Made by a program: the position numbers and the translations under genes | Source of the DNA: JBIICS01 sp044238735 | GTDB taxonomy: Bacteria > Bacteroidota > Bacteroidia > UBA4408 | Assembly (NCBI GenBank): GCA_044238735.1 | Contig: JBIICS010000040.1 | Location: forward strand, 1 to 20,785 | Reading direction: 5' to 3' | Length of the DNA: 20,785 bases | The notes under the pieces: generated by a model | What the model was told of the DNA's origin: nothing | What the model saw: only the letters and a program-made list of their open reading frames with translations | Database searches by the model: none | Part shown: positions 1 through 6,871 of the stretch, piece by piece | Numbering within the stretch: position 1 is the stretch's first letter | Layout of the letters: every line of letters begins with the position of its first letter

Positions 1-54
1 TTAGACTCAAGTGATAAAGTTGCCGCTACCGGTAAGTTTAGTGTTGTAAAGTAA
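1..54 (+). CDS. 3' end of an unidentified protein (last 17 residues)
   Basis: Frame 1 is open from the window edge to a TAA at 52-54 and ends in DKVAATGKFSVVK. A strong terminator follows within 25 bp, which supports a real gene end on the plus strand. Too little is present to name a family. Confidence 0.6.
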   Translation, partial: LDSSDKVAATGKFSVVK

Positions 55-75
55 TTAATTGCTTTAATAATTAAG

Positions 76-103
76 AAGGCCACCCTACAAGGGTGGCTTT
101 TTT
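76..103 (+). terminator. Rho-independent terminator of the left-edge gene
   Basis: GCCACCC (79-85) pairs with GGGTGGC (91-97) around a TACAA loop, and the stem is extended by AAG/TTT. Seven T bases follow. It lies just past the stop codon at 54 in the same direction. Confidence 0.9.
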
Positions 104-509
104 GTTTATAAAAATATTCAGAGGTGATTAAATATTTCTGGCTATTCTAATTAGGAGCTATCTCACTTCGGCTCCGATCAGGGAGAATAAATAAGTTTCA
201 TAAATACTACTGCGTCATCCCGGGCTTGACCCGGGATCTTTTTCATAGAAATGTATTTATAATAGATTTTGGTTCGGTGGCAGCAATGATGAACTTTACA
301 TGTAGCATAGTTTTTAAGATATAACCTGTACGCGCTAAGCTGAAGCGTTGGTATTTGGGTTGGGCTTAGGGCGCATCAATTTATCCCTCGTTCTCGCAAG
401 TTTAGCGATAGCGTAAATGTGAGTATATTACAAGCAAAGTTTTTAATTTTGAATTGCTAGATGAATTAAATCCCTTCTTGACTTCGGCAAGCTCAGTCTG
501 ACATTTTTT
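104..509. other. Gene-free region with hairpin and repeat fragments
   Basis: No convincing ORF is seen on either strand. The stretch holds a short GGAGC/GCTCC hairpin (154-158/171-175), the GC-rich palindrome listed separately at 211-240, and an imperfect inverted repeat in which GCGCTAAGC (332-340) pairs with GCTTAGGGCGC (364-374) with a 2-nt bulge. A repeat-like fragment CTTCGGCAAGCTCAGTCTGA lies at 482-501. Several pieces are richer in G+C than their surroundings, which suggests repetitive-element remnants rather than promoter DNA. Confidence 0.5.
211..240. repeat. REP-like palindrome, ATCCCGGG-CTTGA-CCCGGGAT
   Basis: ATCCCGGG (217-224) and CCCGGGAT (230-237) form a perfect 8-bp stem around CTTGA, preceded by GCGTC and followed by CTTTTT. 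The composition differs sharply from the AT-rich flanks. From memory, motifs of this form recur as dispersed intergenic elements in many unrelated bacterial genomes; that cannot be checked here. The T-run could also let it act as a terminator. Confidence 0.55.
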
Positions 510-538
510 CAAAAAAAATCCCAACTAAAAGTCGGGAT
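510..538 (-). terminator. Terminator of the hemCD-obg-SPFH block
   Basis: On the minus strand ATCCCGAC (538-531) pairs with GTTGGGAT (525-518), with one G-U pair, around TTTTA. Eight T bases follow (complement of A511-518). It is 60 bp beyond the stop codon of the SPFH gene and points in the same direction. Confidence 0.88.
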
Positions 539-597
539 CTAATTTATTTACTTATAAGTCTACTATCTATCTCCAGTAAACATCATCTATGTCTCTT

Positions 598-1500
598 TTA
601 CTTATCTCCAATTAGCACATTTGCATTGCCTTTGCCCATAAAAATAACCTTGGCATTAGGTGATTTTGATAATTCTTTATTGGCGTTAATTTGTTCGTAT
701 TGTAAAAGCTTATCGTTTAATTCTGAAGAAATAATGCGCTGGTAATCGGCTATCCCTTGTGCTTCTACACGTTTTCTGTCGGCTTCCTGTTTTTCTTTTT
801 GTAACACAAACTGCATTTTTTGTGCTTCCTGCTCAGCATTAATTTTACTTTCAATGGTTTTTCTAACCGATTCAGGTAACATGATGTTGCGTACCAATAC
901 CTGCTCTAAAATTAAACCTCTCTTTTTTAAGTCGGCTTCCAGGGCTTTAACCACACGCGACTGGAATTCGTCGCGTTTACTTGAATAAAGTGATACAGCA
1001 TCATAATAAACAGCAAAATCACGCATTTTGGTACGCGACAAAGGTCTAATGATTACATCCTTGTATTCGGCTCCAATGGTGTTATAAATAAAAGGTGCTT
1101 CAGAGGGTATTACCTTAAAAAGAACAGTTACATCAATAGCTACCTCTAATCCATCAGCACTTAAAACTCTAATAGCATCATCCCCGTCTTTATCTCCCTC
1201 CGAGTGAACAGCACTCATGGTATAGTTCTGAGTTTTTATATCAAAAGTCTTAATTTCGACTAAGGGATTTACCATGTGTAAACCGGCATCCAGAACATTA
1301 TCCTGTGTTTTACCAAATAGAACCTGTACGCCAACGTTTCCTGCCTCAATCTGAACAAATAGCTTACTCATTAATCCGGCTAAAAATATAATTACACCAA
1401 TACCTAAAAGGGGTTTTCTGATTTGATCCATTAGTTTGGTTTCAGGTTTTAAGAAAAATCCCACCAAGAATAGGATTAATCCAATAATAATTAAAAACAT
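598..1500 (-). CDS. Prohibitin/HflC-like SPFH (band 7) membrane protein
   Basis: The 300-residue protein begins with a hydrophobic segment (about residues 1-17) and a second one (about 32-50). The SPFH/prohibitin domain follows (about 52-230), with the pattern VQIEAGNVGVQVLFGK, then ...DAGLHMVNPLVEIKTFDIKTQ. An Ala/Glu/Lys/Gln-rich helix about residues 220-260 (AEQEAQ, QKEKQEADRKRVEAQGIAD) is the usual oligomerisation coiled coil. SPFH proteins form membrane ring scaffolds and often modulate proteases such as FtsH; which role applies here is not visible. It starts 12 bp after the obg stop codon, so it is very likely co-transcribed. No Shine-Dalgarno site precedes the ATG. No partner HflK or FtsH gene is adjacent, so prohibitin-like is the safer name. 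Confidence 0.88.
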   Translation of the reverse strand: MFLIIIGLILFLVGFFLKPETKLMDQIRKPLLGIGVIIFLAGLMSKLFVQIEAGNVGVQVLFGKTQDNVLDAGLHMVNPLVEIKTFDIKTQNYTMSAVHSEGDKDGDDAIRVLSADGLEVAIDVTVLFKVIPSEAPFIYNTIGAEYKDVIIRPLSRTKMRDFAVYYDAVSLYSSKRDEFQSRVVKALEADLKKRGLILEQVLVRNIMLPESVRKTIESKINAEQEAQKMQFVLQKEKQEADRKRVEAQGIADYQRIISSELNDKLLQYEQINANKELSKSPNAKVIFMGKGNANVLIGDK

Positions 1501-1512
1501 AGTTATATTTTA

Positions 1513-2508
1513 TTAAGAGTTCTTATTAATTTCCATCCAGATCATATCTTTTAGCTTCTCTAAACCTTTGTTGGTGTGAGCAGAAATAAAGACATGCGGT
1601 ATAGGAGGGAGGTCTTTTTTCATTTCGGCCTCTAATTCGTCGTCAATTAAATCACATTTGGTAATGGCTAATAAACGGCTTTTATCGAGTAGTTCCGGGT
1701 TATATTCTTTTATTTCATTTAAAAGTATCTTGTACTCTTCATGGATATCCTTGCTGTCGGCCGGTACCATAAATAATAAGATAGAATTCCGTTCAATATG
1801 TCTTAGGAATCGTAAACCCAATCCTTTACCTAAATGTGCACCTTCAATAATTCCGGGAATATCGGCCATTACAAAGGATTTATAATCGCGGTATTTTACA
1901 ATTCCTAATTGAGGTGTTAAAGTGGTAAAAGGATAATTGGCAATTTCTGGTTTTGCAGCACTAAGCACCGAAAGCAAAGTAGATTTTCCGGCATTTGGGA
2001 AGCCAACTAAACCAACATCAGCTAATACTTTTAATTCTAATATTTTCCACTCTTCTCTTCCTTCTTCACCGGGTTGGGCAAAACGTGGGGTTTGTAAAGT
2101 AGCACTCTTAAAAAAGGAGTTTCCTTTTCCTCCTCTACCGCCGGGAGTTAAAATTTTTTCTTCGCCTTCGTGCGTAATTTCAAATTCAATTTCGCCAGTT
2201 TCAGCATCGCGTGCAACAGTTCCTAAAGGAACTTCTAATATTATATCTTCCCCATCGGCACCGGTTTGATTTTGCGATCTGCCTTTTTCACCAGGCTGAG
2301 CAATAACGTGTTTACGGTATTTCAGATGCAATAAGGTCCAAAGTTGTTTATTGCCTTTTAAGATAATATGACCACCTCTGCCTCCGTCACCACCATCGGG
2401 TCCTCCTTTAGCTGTTTGAGCGGTACGCATAAAATGAGCACTTCCTCCTCCGCCTGCACCCGATCGGCAACATATTTTTACGTAATCTACAAAGTTAGTA
2501 TCGGCCAT
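1513..2508 (-). CDS. obg: GTPase Obg/CgtA (50S ribosome assembly)
   Basis: A glycine-rich Obg fold fills residues 1-158 (GAGGGGSAHF, GGPDGGDGGRGG, PGGRGGKGN). The G domain follows, with P-loop GFPNAGKST (about 168-176), switch II DIPGIIEGAHLGKGLG, the G4 motif TKCD and the G5 motif SAHTNKG. The family binds the large ribosomal subunit late in assembly and responds to GTP and ppGpp levels. At 331 residues it lacks the C-terminal OCT domain of some longer homologues, which is normal for short Obg proteins. It starts 78 bp after the hemCD stop with no terminator between, so read-through from hemCD is likely. A heptamer tandem repeat lies in that gap. Confidence 0.97.
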   Translation of the reverse strand: MADTNFVDYVKICCRSGAGGGGSAHFMRTAQTAKGGPDGGDGGRGGHIILKGNKQLWTLLHLKYRKHVIAQPGEKGRSQNQTGADGEDIILEVPLGTVARDAETGEIEFEITHEGEEKILTPGGRGGKGNSFFKSATLQTPRFAQPGEEGREEWKILELKVLADVGLVGFPNAGKSTLLSVLSAAKPEIANYPFTTLTPQLGIVKYRDYKSFVMADIPGIIEGAHLGKGLGLRFLRHIERNSILLFMVPADSKDIHEEYKILLNEIKEYNPELLDKSRLLAITKCDLIDDELEAEMKKDLPPIPHVFISAHTNKGLEKLKDMIWMEINKNS

Positions 2509-2539
2509 TCTTATTTAATTTCTAATTTCTTATTTACTT

Positions 2540-2581
2540 TCAACTCTCAACTCTCAACTCTCAACTTTCAACTTTCAACTT
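2540..2581. repeat. Six-copy 7-bp tandem repeat upstream of obg
   Basis: Three units of TCAACTC (2540-2560) are followed by three of TCAACTT (2561-2581). On the gene strand this reads AAGTTGA x3 then GAGTTGA x3. It occupies most of the 78-bp gap between the hemCD stop codon and the obg start codon. Confidence 0.9.
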
Positions 2582-2586
2582 TAAAG

Positions 2587-4170
2587 TTAAATACTAAGTA
2601 CCGCTCTAACCAATCCTATCTCATCAAATGTGTGTGGTTTAGCAACGGCTCTTATGTTATGCTTTAATAGTTCTTTTGCGGTAGAATCGCCCATTGCAAC
2701 GGCTCTTTGTTTATTATCGTTAAAACTTGTCTTTTCAAAATAGGCTTCAACATTACTCGGACTGGTAAATATTACCAAATCGCAACGTGGAATAACAGCA
2801 TCGGGATATTTAATGGTTTCGTAAACAGTTAGGTTTAAAACCTTATCTTTTTTGGGCATTAGTTGTTGTACACTTTTAAAACTTCCTTTTGCATGTGGAA
2901 ACAAAACTTTTTTATTTCCGGCTAAATTGGAAAACTGGCGTGATATAGAATCAATATTATTCGATTGTCCGATAAAATCAGGAACATATCCGTATTTCCT
3001 TAATTCTACTCCTGTAGATAAACCAATAACACCAAACTTAATTTCTTTGCTTAAAATAGGCTTTTGCATAAAGAAATATTTTACAGCATGTTTACTGGAA
3101 AAGAAAACCCATTCGAATGGCTCGGAAATTTTAAAAGGGATTAGTCTAAATTCAATGAGCGACTGACATTCAGTTTTATAACCTAAACTATTAAGTGTTC
3201 TTACAAAATAATCTTCTTTACGTTTGTTTTGTGTGATAAAAACAGATGTGGGCTTTAGATTGATATTGGCTATAATTTTATCGTAAATTTTATCGGGTTT
3301 AGGTGTTTGATAGAAGAAAGGAGCAACAGGAGAATTCCATGAATTGGCCTTAGATACCCAAATGTTGTATAGTATATTATCCTCTTCATCAGTCTCCGAT
3401 TCGCAGTATATTCCCAAGGGCATTTGGCAACCACCCTGAAAGCGTTTTAATATTTCCCTTTCAATTTGGGTAGTTTCCATAACTTCAGGGTAGTTGAAAG
3501 TCTCTTTAAGGTGTTTGTGAAGATTTTTATCGTTCTCTCTAATCTGAAGTGCTAAAACACCCTGAGCAGGGGCGGGTACAAATTCTTTAGCAGGAAGTTT
3601 AGTAACAATAAAATCACTTAAATCTAATTCTAAACGTTCTATACCGGCAGCAGCCAACATAATGGCGTCGTATTGCTTGTTGCGAAGTTTTTCAATACGA
3701 GTGGGGACATTACCTCTTAAATCACTTGTATTTAAATCGGGCCTGAAGTGAAGTAATTGTGCTTTTCTTCTGGAAGAGGAGGTTCCTACATTGGCCTTTA
3801 ATTTTATTTTCCATTTTTGTTTATCATCTACCGCCTCTTTTCTGATTATTAAAAGGTCGCAGGGATCTTCTCGTAATGAAACAGCTGCTAATATTAATCC
3901 TTTGGGGTTTTCGGTTGGCAAATCCTTGCAAGAATGAACAGCTAAATCGATGTCTTTATTTAAAAGCGCATCTTCTAATTCTTTGGTAAAAAAGCCCTTA
4001 CCTTCTAATTTCTCAAAACTCAGATTTTGTATTTTATCACCTTGGGTTTTAATAATTTTTATTTCGGTGGGTTTGCCAGACTTTTCTAATTTTTCTTTTA
4101 CAAAATTAGCCTGCCAAAGAGCTAAATCGCTGCCACGAGAACCTATAATAATCTTTTTGCTGGATGCCAT
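2587..4170 (-). CDS. hemC: HemC-HemD fusion: hydroxymethylbilane synthase / uroporphyrinogen-III synthase
   Basis: Residues 1 to about 295 are porphobilinogen deaminase: IIIGSRGSDLALWQ at the N-terminus, HSCKDLP (79-85) with catalytic Asp83, GTSSSRRKAQLL, DLRGNVPTRIEKL, and GGC248QMPLG, whose Cys248 would carry the dipyrromethane cofactor. About residues 305-527 resemble HemD (VFITQNKR, the segment WVFFSSKHAVKYF, VIFTSPSNVEAYF, AMGDSTAKEL). Together they would convert four porphobilinogens to uroporphyrinogen III without releasing the unstable linear intermediate. HemD is poorly conserved, so that half rests mainly on position and pattern. An in-frame TTG at 4188 would add six residues, but the ATG at 4170 matches the family start and the TTG lies inside the predicted promoter. 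527 residues. Confidence 0.93.
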   Translation of the reverse strand: MASSKKIIIGSRGSDLALWQANFVKEKLEKSGKPTEIKIIKTQGDKIQNLSFEKLEGKGFFTKELEDALLNKDIDLAVHSCKDLPTENPKGLILAAVSLREDPCDLLIIRKEAVDDKQKWKIKLKANVGTSSSRRKAQLLHFRPDLNTSDLRGNVPTRIEKLRNKQYDAIMLAAAGIERLELDLSDFIVTKLPAKEFVPAPAQGVLALQIRENDKNLHKHLKETFNYPEVMETTQIEREILKRFQGGCQMPLGIYCESETDEEDNILYNIWVSKANSWNSPVAPFFYQTPKPDKIYDKIIANINLKPTSVFITQNKRKEDYFVRTLNSLGYKTECQSLIEFRLIPFKISEPFEWVFFSSKHAVKYFFMQKPILSKEIKFGVIGLSTGVELRKYGYVPDFIGQSNNIDSISRQFSNLAGNKKVLFPHAKGSFKSVQQLMPKKDKVLNLTVYETIKYPDAVIPRCDLVIFTSPSNVEAYFEKTSFNDNKQRAVAMGDSTAKELLKHNIRAVAKPHTFDEIGLVRAVLSI

Positions 4171-4185
4171 AAATTTTAAGCACTC

Positions 4186-4193
4186 CAAAGGTA
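4186..4193 (-). promoter_or_regulatory. Bacteroidota-type -7 element before hemCD
   Basis: The minus strand reads TACCTTTG, an exact match to TAnnTTTG, ending 15 bp before the hemCD ATG. The upstream gene is insulated by a terminator at 4221-4250, so a promoter is needed here. The -33 box is weak (TCTG, 18 bp upstream). Confidence 0.55.
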
Positions 4194-4220
4194 ACTAACA
4201 TTTGGGAATATCAGATAATT

Positions 4221-4250
4221 AAAATTAAAAACCCCGGTTATCCGGGGTTT
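4221..4250 (-). terminator. Terminator of the BI-1-like gene
   Basis: AAACCCCGG (4229-4237) pairs with CCGGGGTTT (4242-4250) around TTAT. On the minus strand the stem is followed by a T-rich run (complement of AAAATTAAAA). It lies 18 bp beyond the stop codon of the BI-1-like gene. Confidence 0.9.
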
Positions 4251-4267
4251 AAAAAAACTAATCAAAA

Positions 4268-4990
4268 TTAATCTCTTCTGCTTCCAAAAAGTCGAAGCAA
4301 ATAAAGGAAAATATTAATGAAATCGAGATACAGACTTAAAGCGCCCATAATCGATAATTTAGAAGCCATTTGATTACCATATTCAATTCCGGCTCCAATT
4401 CTTTTTAATTTCTGAACATCATAAGCAGTTAATCCGGTAAAAACCAATACACCAATTGTGCTGATTACATAGCTCATCGCATCACTTTTAAGGAAAAAAT
4501 TCACCAAAGAAGCAATTAATATACCTATAAGGCCCATCATCATTATTTTTCCAAAAGAAGTAAGATCGGTTTTGGTGGTATAACCAACTACGGCCATTGC
4601 CCCAAACATGCCTGCAGCAATTAAAAATGTGGAGGCAATGGAACCCATGGTGTATATAACAAAAATAAAGCTAAGGCTCATACCGGTAAATAAGGCGTAT
4701 GCCATAAAAAAGACCACTAATAGTGGGTACGATAATCGCTGAAAAGCAAAGCTCATCGCTAAAACAAATCCAATTGGAGCCAATAAAACCACCCATCCAA
4801 AAATAGAGAATCCACCCGTTTCACTAACCAATAAACGAAGCAATTCTATATTGGTTCCGAAAAGATAAGAGGTAATAGCGGTAATAGTTAAGGCTAAACT
4901 CATCCAGGCAAATACCGAAGCCATGAAAGTTTTAGTAGTGTTTAAGGTATTGGTTTCAATTGTTGTGTAATTTGCGTTATAATTTTCCAT
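4268..4990 (-). CDS. Bax inhibitor-1 / YccA-YbhL family membrane protein
   Basis: The protein has 240 residues, with a hydrophilic Thr/Asn-rich N-terminus (1-20) and then about seven hydrophobic helices. The pattern MASVFAWMSLALTITAITSY starts helix 1. GLTAYDVQKLKRI lies between the last helices, and LSLYLDFINIFLYLLRLFG is the typical BI-1 C-terminal signature. Members are inner-membrane proteins, often with a calcium- or proton-leak activity, and bacterial ones are linked to membrane protein quality control by FtsH. The gene stands alone between its terminator and a divergent ATPase gene. Confidence 0.93.
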   Translation of the reverse strand: MENYNANYTTIETNTLNTTKTFMASVFAWMSLALTITAITSYLFGTNIELLRLLVSETGGFSIFGWVVLLAPIGFVLAMSFAFQRLSYPLLVVFFMAYALFTGMSLSFIFVIYTMGSIASTFLIAAGMFGAMAVVGYTTKTDLTSFGKIMMMGLIGILIASLVNFFLKSDAMSYVISTIGVLVFTGLTAYDVQKLKRIGAGIEYGNQMASKLSIMGALSLYLDFINIFLYLLRLFGSRRD

Positions 4991-5008
4991 TGTTTTTTAT
5001 TTATAATG

Positions 5009-5016
5009 TAAAGTTA
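5009..5016 (-). promoter_or_regulatory. Possible -7 element before the BI-1-like gene
   Basis: The minus strand reads TAACTTTA, matching TAnnTTTG except for the last base, 18 bp before the ATG. No clear -33 TTTG is seen. Confidence 0.35.
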
Positions 5017-5073
5017 AGTGGTGTTTTCTTAATTACCATCTTTAAAATGTCTAAAAAATTAAAAATGTTGATT

Positions 5074-5127
5074 TTTTTCGGATATATCCGAAAAATATTA
5101 TGTATTTTTACGGAAGTATCCGAAAAA
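5074..5127 (+). promoter_or_regulatory. Twin palindromic operator before ATPase 1
   Basis: A perfect 22-bp dyad (5074-5095, half-site TTTTTCGGATA and its complement) is followed by a near-copy (5105-5127, TTTTTACGGA ... TATCCGAAAAA). The shared right half TATCCGAAAAA recurs at 5085 and 5117, 32 bp or about three helical turns apart. A possible -7 element TATTTTTA (5103-5110) overlaps the second dyad, and the ATG is at 5136. This geometry suggests cooperative binding of a repressor, possibly the product itself; that is inference. Confidence 0.75.
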
Positions 5128-5135
5128 GTTCAATA

Positions 5136-6254
5136 ATGATACTTAGAGAAATTGAAAAGGAGTTAATAAGTAAACTTACTGATAATAAGATTTTAATTGT
5201 ATTAGGACCCCGGCAAGTAGGTAAAACGTTTTTATTAAATAAAATTACTTTAGATAAAAAACAGATGATGTGGTTGAGTGGAGATGATACCGATACAAGG
5301 GAGTGGTTAAGTAATCCAAATGCCACTAAATTAAAGGGTTTAATAGGTAATTGTAAAATACTGGTAATAGACGAGGCGCAAAGGATAGAAAACATTGGAT
5401 TATGTTTGAAAATAATTTATGATCAAATAAAAGATGTAAAAGTTTTAGCAACTGGATCATCTGCTTTTGAATTGGCTAATAAAATTAATGAACCATTAAC
5501 CGGGAGAAAATGGGAGTACAATTTGTATCCTTTAAGTTTTTCGGAAATGGCAAACCACACTAGTTTAAGAGATGAAACCAGAATGTTGGAAAACAGATTA
5601 ATTTATGGTTATTATCCCGAAGTAGTAAACAACATGAATCATGCAACTGAACTATTAAAACAATTAACAAACAGTTATTTATATAAAGACATTTTAACGT
5701 GGGAGCGAATTCAGAAACCTGATAAAATGGAGCGTTTATTACAAGCATTGGCTTTTCAAGTTGGCAACCAAGTTTCGTATAACGAATTAGGTGTAACGTG
5801 TGGATTAAACAGCGAAACGGTAGAACACTACATAAATCTTCTTGAAAAAGCTTTTATAATATTTAGGTTAGGGACTTTTAGTAGAAACCTAAGAAATGAA
5901 CTTAAAAAAACCCGTAAAATATATTTTTACGATAACGGTTTACGGAATGCTGTTATTAATCAATTTAGTCCTTTAAATATTAGAAATGATATTGGTGCCT
6001 TATGGGAAAATTTCCTAATCTCAGAAAGATTAAAGAATAATAGCTATAAAAAAAATTACGTTAACAAATATTTTTGGCGTAGTAAAACTCAACAGGAAAT
6101 TGATTATGTTGAAGAAAAAAATGGAAAAGTTTATGCGTATGAGTTTAAGTGGAATTCCAATGCTAAAGTAAAATTTCCTTCTTCATTTGTTGAAACTTAT
6201 CATCCCGAAACACAAGTTATTTCAAAAGATAATTTTATTGAATTTATAAGTTAA
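5136..6254 (+). CDS. AAA_14/DUF4143 ATPase, paralogue 1, with PD-(D/E)XK-like C-terminus
   Basis: The 372-residue protein has Walker A GPRQVGKT (24-31), Walker B ILVIDEAQ (75-82), a TGSSA sensor motif (106-110) and LTGR (121-124). A winged-helix-like segment spans about 195-245 (VSYNELGVTCGLNSETVEHYI). The conserved FYDNGLRN (264-271) and GALWENF (287-293) follow. D323 and E336-F337-K338 sit in a strand pattern like a PD-(D/E)XK nuclease core. Family function is unknown. An upstream in-frame ATG at 5100 would add 12 residues, but it lies before the second dyad and paralogue 2 begins exactly at the equivalent of 5136, so 5136 is chosen. It is about half identical by eye to the ATPase at 6872-7993 and lies tail to tail with it. 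No typical operon partner is present. Confidence 0.9.
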   Translation: MILREIEKELISKLTDNKILIVLGPRQVGKTFLLNKITLDKKQMMWLSGDDTDTREWLSNPNATKLKGLIGNCKILVIDEAQRIENIGLCLKIIYDQIKDVKVLATGSSAFELANKINEPLTGRKWEYNLYPLSFSEMANHTSLRDETRMLENRLIYGYYPEVVNNMNHATELLKQLTNSYLYKDILTWERIQKPDKMERLLQALAFQVGNQVSYNELGVTCGLNSETVEHYINLLEKAFIIFRLGTFSRNLRNELKKTRKIYFYDNGLRNAVINQFSPLNIRNDIGALWENFLISERLKNNSYKKNYVNKYFWRSKTQQEIDYVEEKNGKVYAYEFKWNSNAKVKFPSSFVETYHPETQVISKDNFIEFIS

Positions 6255-6270
6255 TGAATAATTTTTTTTG

Positions 6271-6305
6271 CAAAAAAAGCCGTGCACTTTACAAATACAC
6301 GGCTT
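6271..6305 (-). terminator. Terminator hairpin, left copy of a 35-bp direct repeat
   Basis: AAGCCGTG and CACGGCTT form a stem around a loop of about ten bases. On the minus strand the stem is followed by seven T bases. The 35 bases are identical to 8183-8217. It faces the SHOCT gene and ATPase 2, not the plus-strand ATPase 1 that ends 16 bp to its left. Confidence 0.85.
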
Positions 6306-6314
6306 ATCCTGCTC

Positions 6315-6339
6315 CCGCAAGCGACCCGCTTGTGGTTTT
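6315..6339 (+). terminator. Probable terminator of ATPase 1
   Basis: CCGCAAGCG (6315-6323) pairs with CGCTTGTGG (6327-6335), with one G-T wobble, around ACC. TTTTGAATTTT follows on the plus strand. It is 60 bp past the ATPase 1 stop codon. It may equally be a dispersed palindrome. Confidence 0.55.
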
Positions 6340-6519
6340 GAATTTTATTGCATAAATTATTTGAATCTGGTTTTATAGAAAACGATTTTAAATATTCTTA
6401 TTGACGGCATTAGATTATACAGTTAATAAAGGCTTGACAAATATTGCAACTTAAATATGGTTAATTAACAACTGCCACCAGCTTATCGATGACAGTAAAT
6501 AGATGCAGCTGGTTATATT

Positions 6520-6720
6520 TCAATCCTTTAACAAATTAATTTTCATAGATTTAAATTCATCATCTGATAAACCCCCTTTTTCTTTTAGTTCGTTTAATTT
6601 TAACAATTCTATGGTTATATTTTTATCAACATTTTCTTTTCTACTTGTTTGTACTAAAACTACAATTGAGAAAGGAAGTGCATATAATAAACCTAAATAA
6701 GGTTTAAGTTTGAAATACAT
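6520..6720 (-). CDS. Small membrane protein with SHOCT domain
   Basis: A 66-residue product from the ATG at 6720. Residues 8-23 (YLGLLYALPFSIVVLV) form one hydrophobic segment. Residues 38-65 (IELLKLNELKEKGGLSDDEF, then KSMKINLLKD) match the SHOCT pattern: a hydrophobic heptad, Gly-Leu, acidic DDEF, then a closing Lys-Leu-Leu helix. SHOCT is a short C-terminal oligomerisation-like domain without catalysis, often on small membrane proteins. The start is uncertain: an ATG at 6759 gives 79 residues but overlaps the approach to the upstream terminator. The gene lies between the two ATPases, on the same strand as paralogue 2. Its link to them is unknown. Confidence 0.6.
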   Translation of the reverse strand: MYFKLKPYLGLLYALPFSIVVLVQTSRKENVDKNITIELLKLNELKEKGGLSDDEFKSMKINLLKD

Positions 6721-6764
6721 TTTAGTATTATTTATCCTTGCAGTATATGTTAGCAACATCAAAC

Positions 6765-6799
6765 AAAAAAAGAGCCGTCTGAATTTATTTAAACGGATC
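6765..6799 (-). terminator. Probable terminator of ATPase 2
   Basis: On the minus strand GATCCGTTTAA pairs with TCAGACGGCTC with two mismatches and a wobble, and seven T bases follow. It lies 73 bp past the ATPase 2 stop codon. The imperfect stem makes it weaker than the others. Confidence 0.6.
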
Positions 6800-6871
6800 T
6801 TTTAACTATTGGACAGTAGAGATTAATAATAATAAAACGATAAATTATTGAGTTATATGAGGCACTGATTA

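Noticed and set aside
1937..2269. Plus-strand 110-codon frame across obg
   Set aside because: It is antisense to the glycine-rich Obg core and its product is low-complexity without family features.
2540..2581. CRISPR-like array
   Set aside because: The units are 7 bp with no spacers, so this is a simple tandem repeat.
4170..4188. TTG start for hemC giving six more residues
   Set aside because: The TTG lies inside the TACCTTTG -7 element, and the ATG at 4170 matches the family N-terminus.
5100..5135. Upstream ATG for ATPase 1
   Set aside because: It lies before the second operator dyad, and the added residues have no counterpart in paralogue 2.
6477..6513. ACCAGCT/AGCTGGT inverted repeat after the SHOCT gene
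   Set aside because: The stem is 7 bp with a loop of over 20 bases and has no T-run on either strand, so it is not a convincing terminator.
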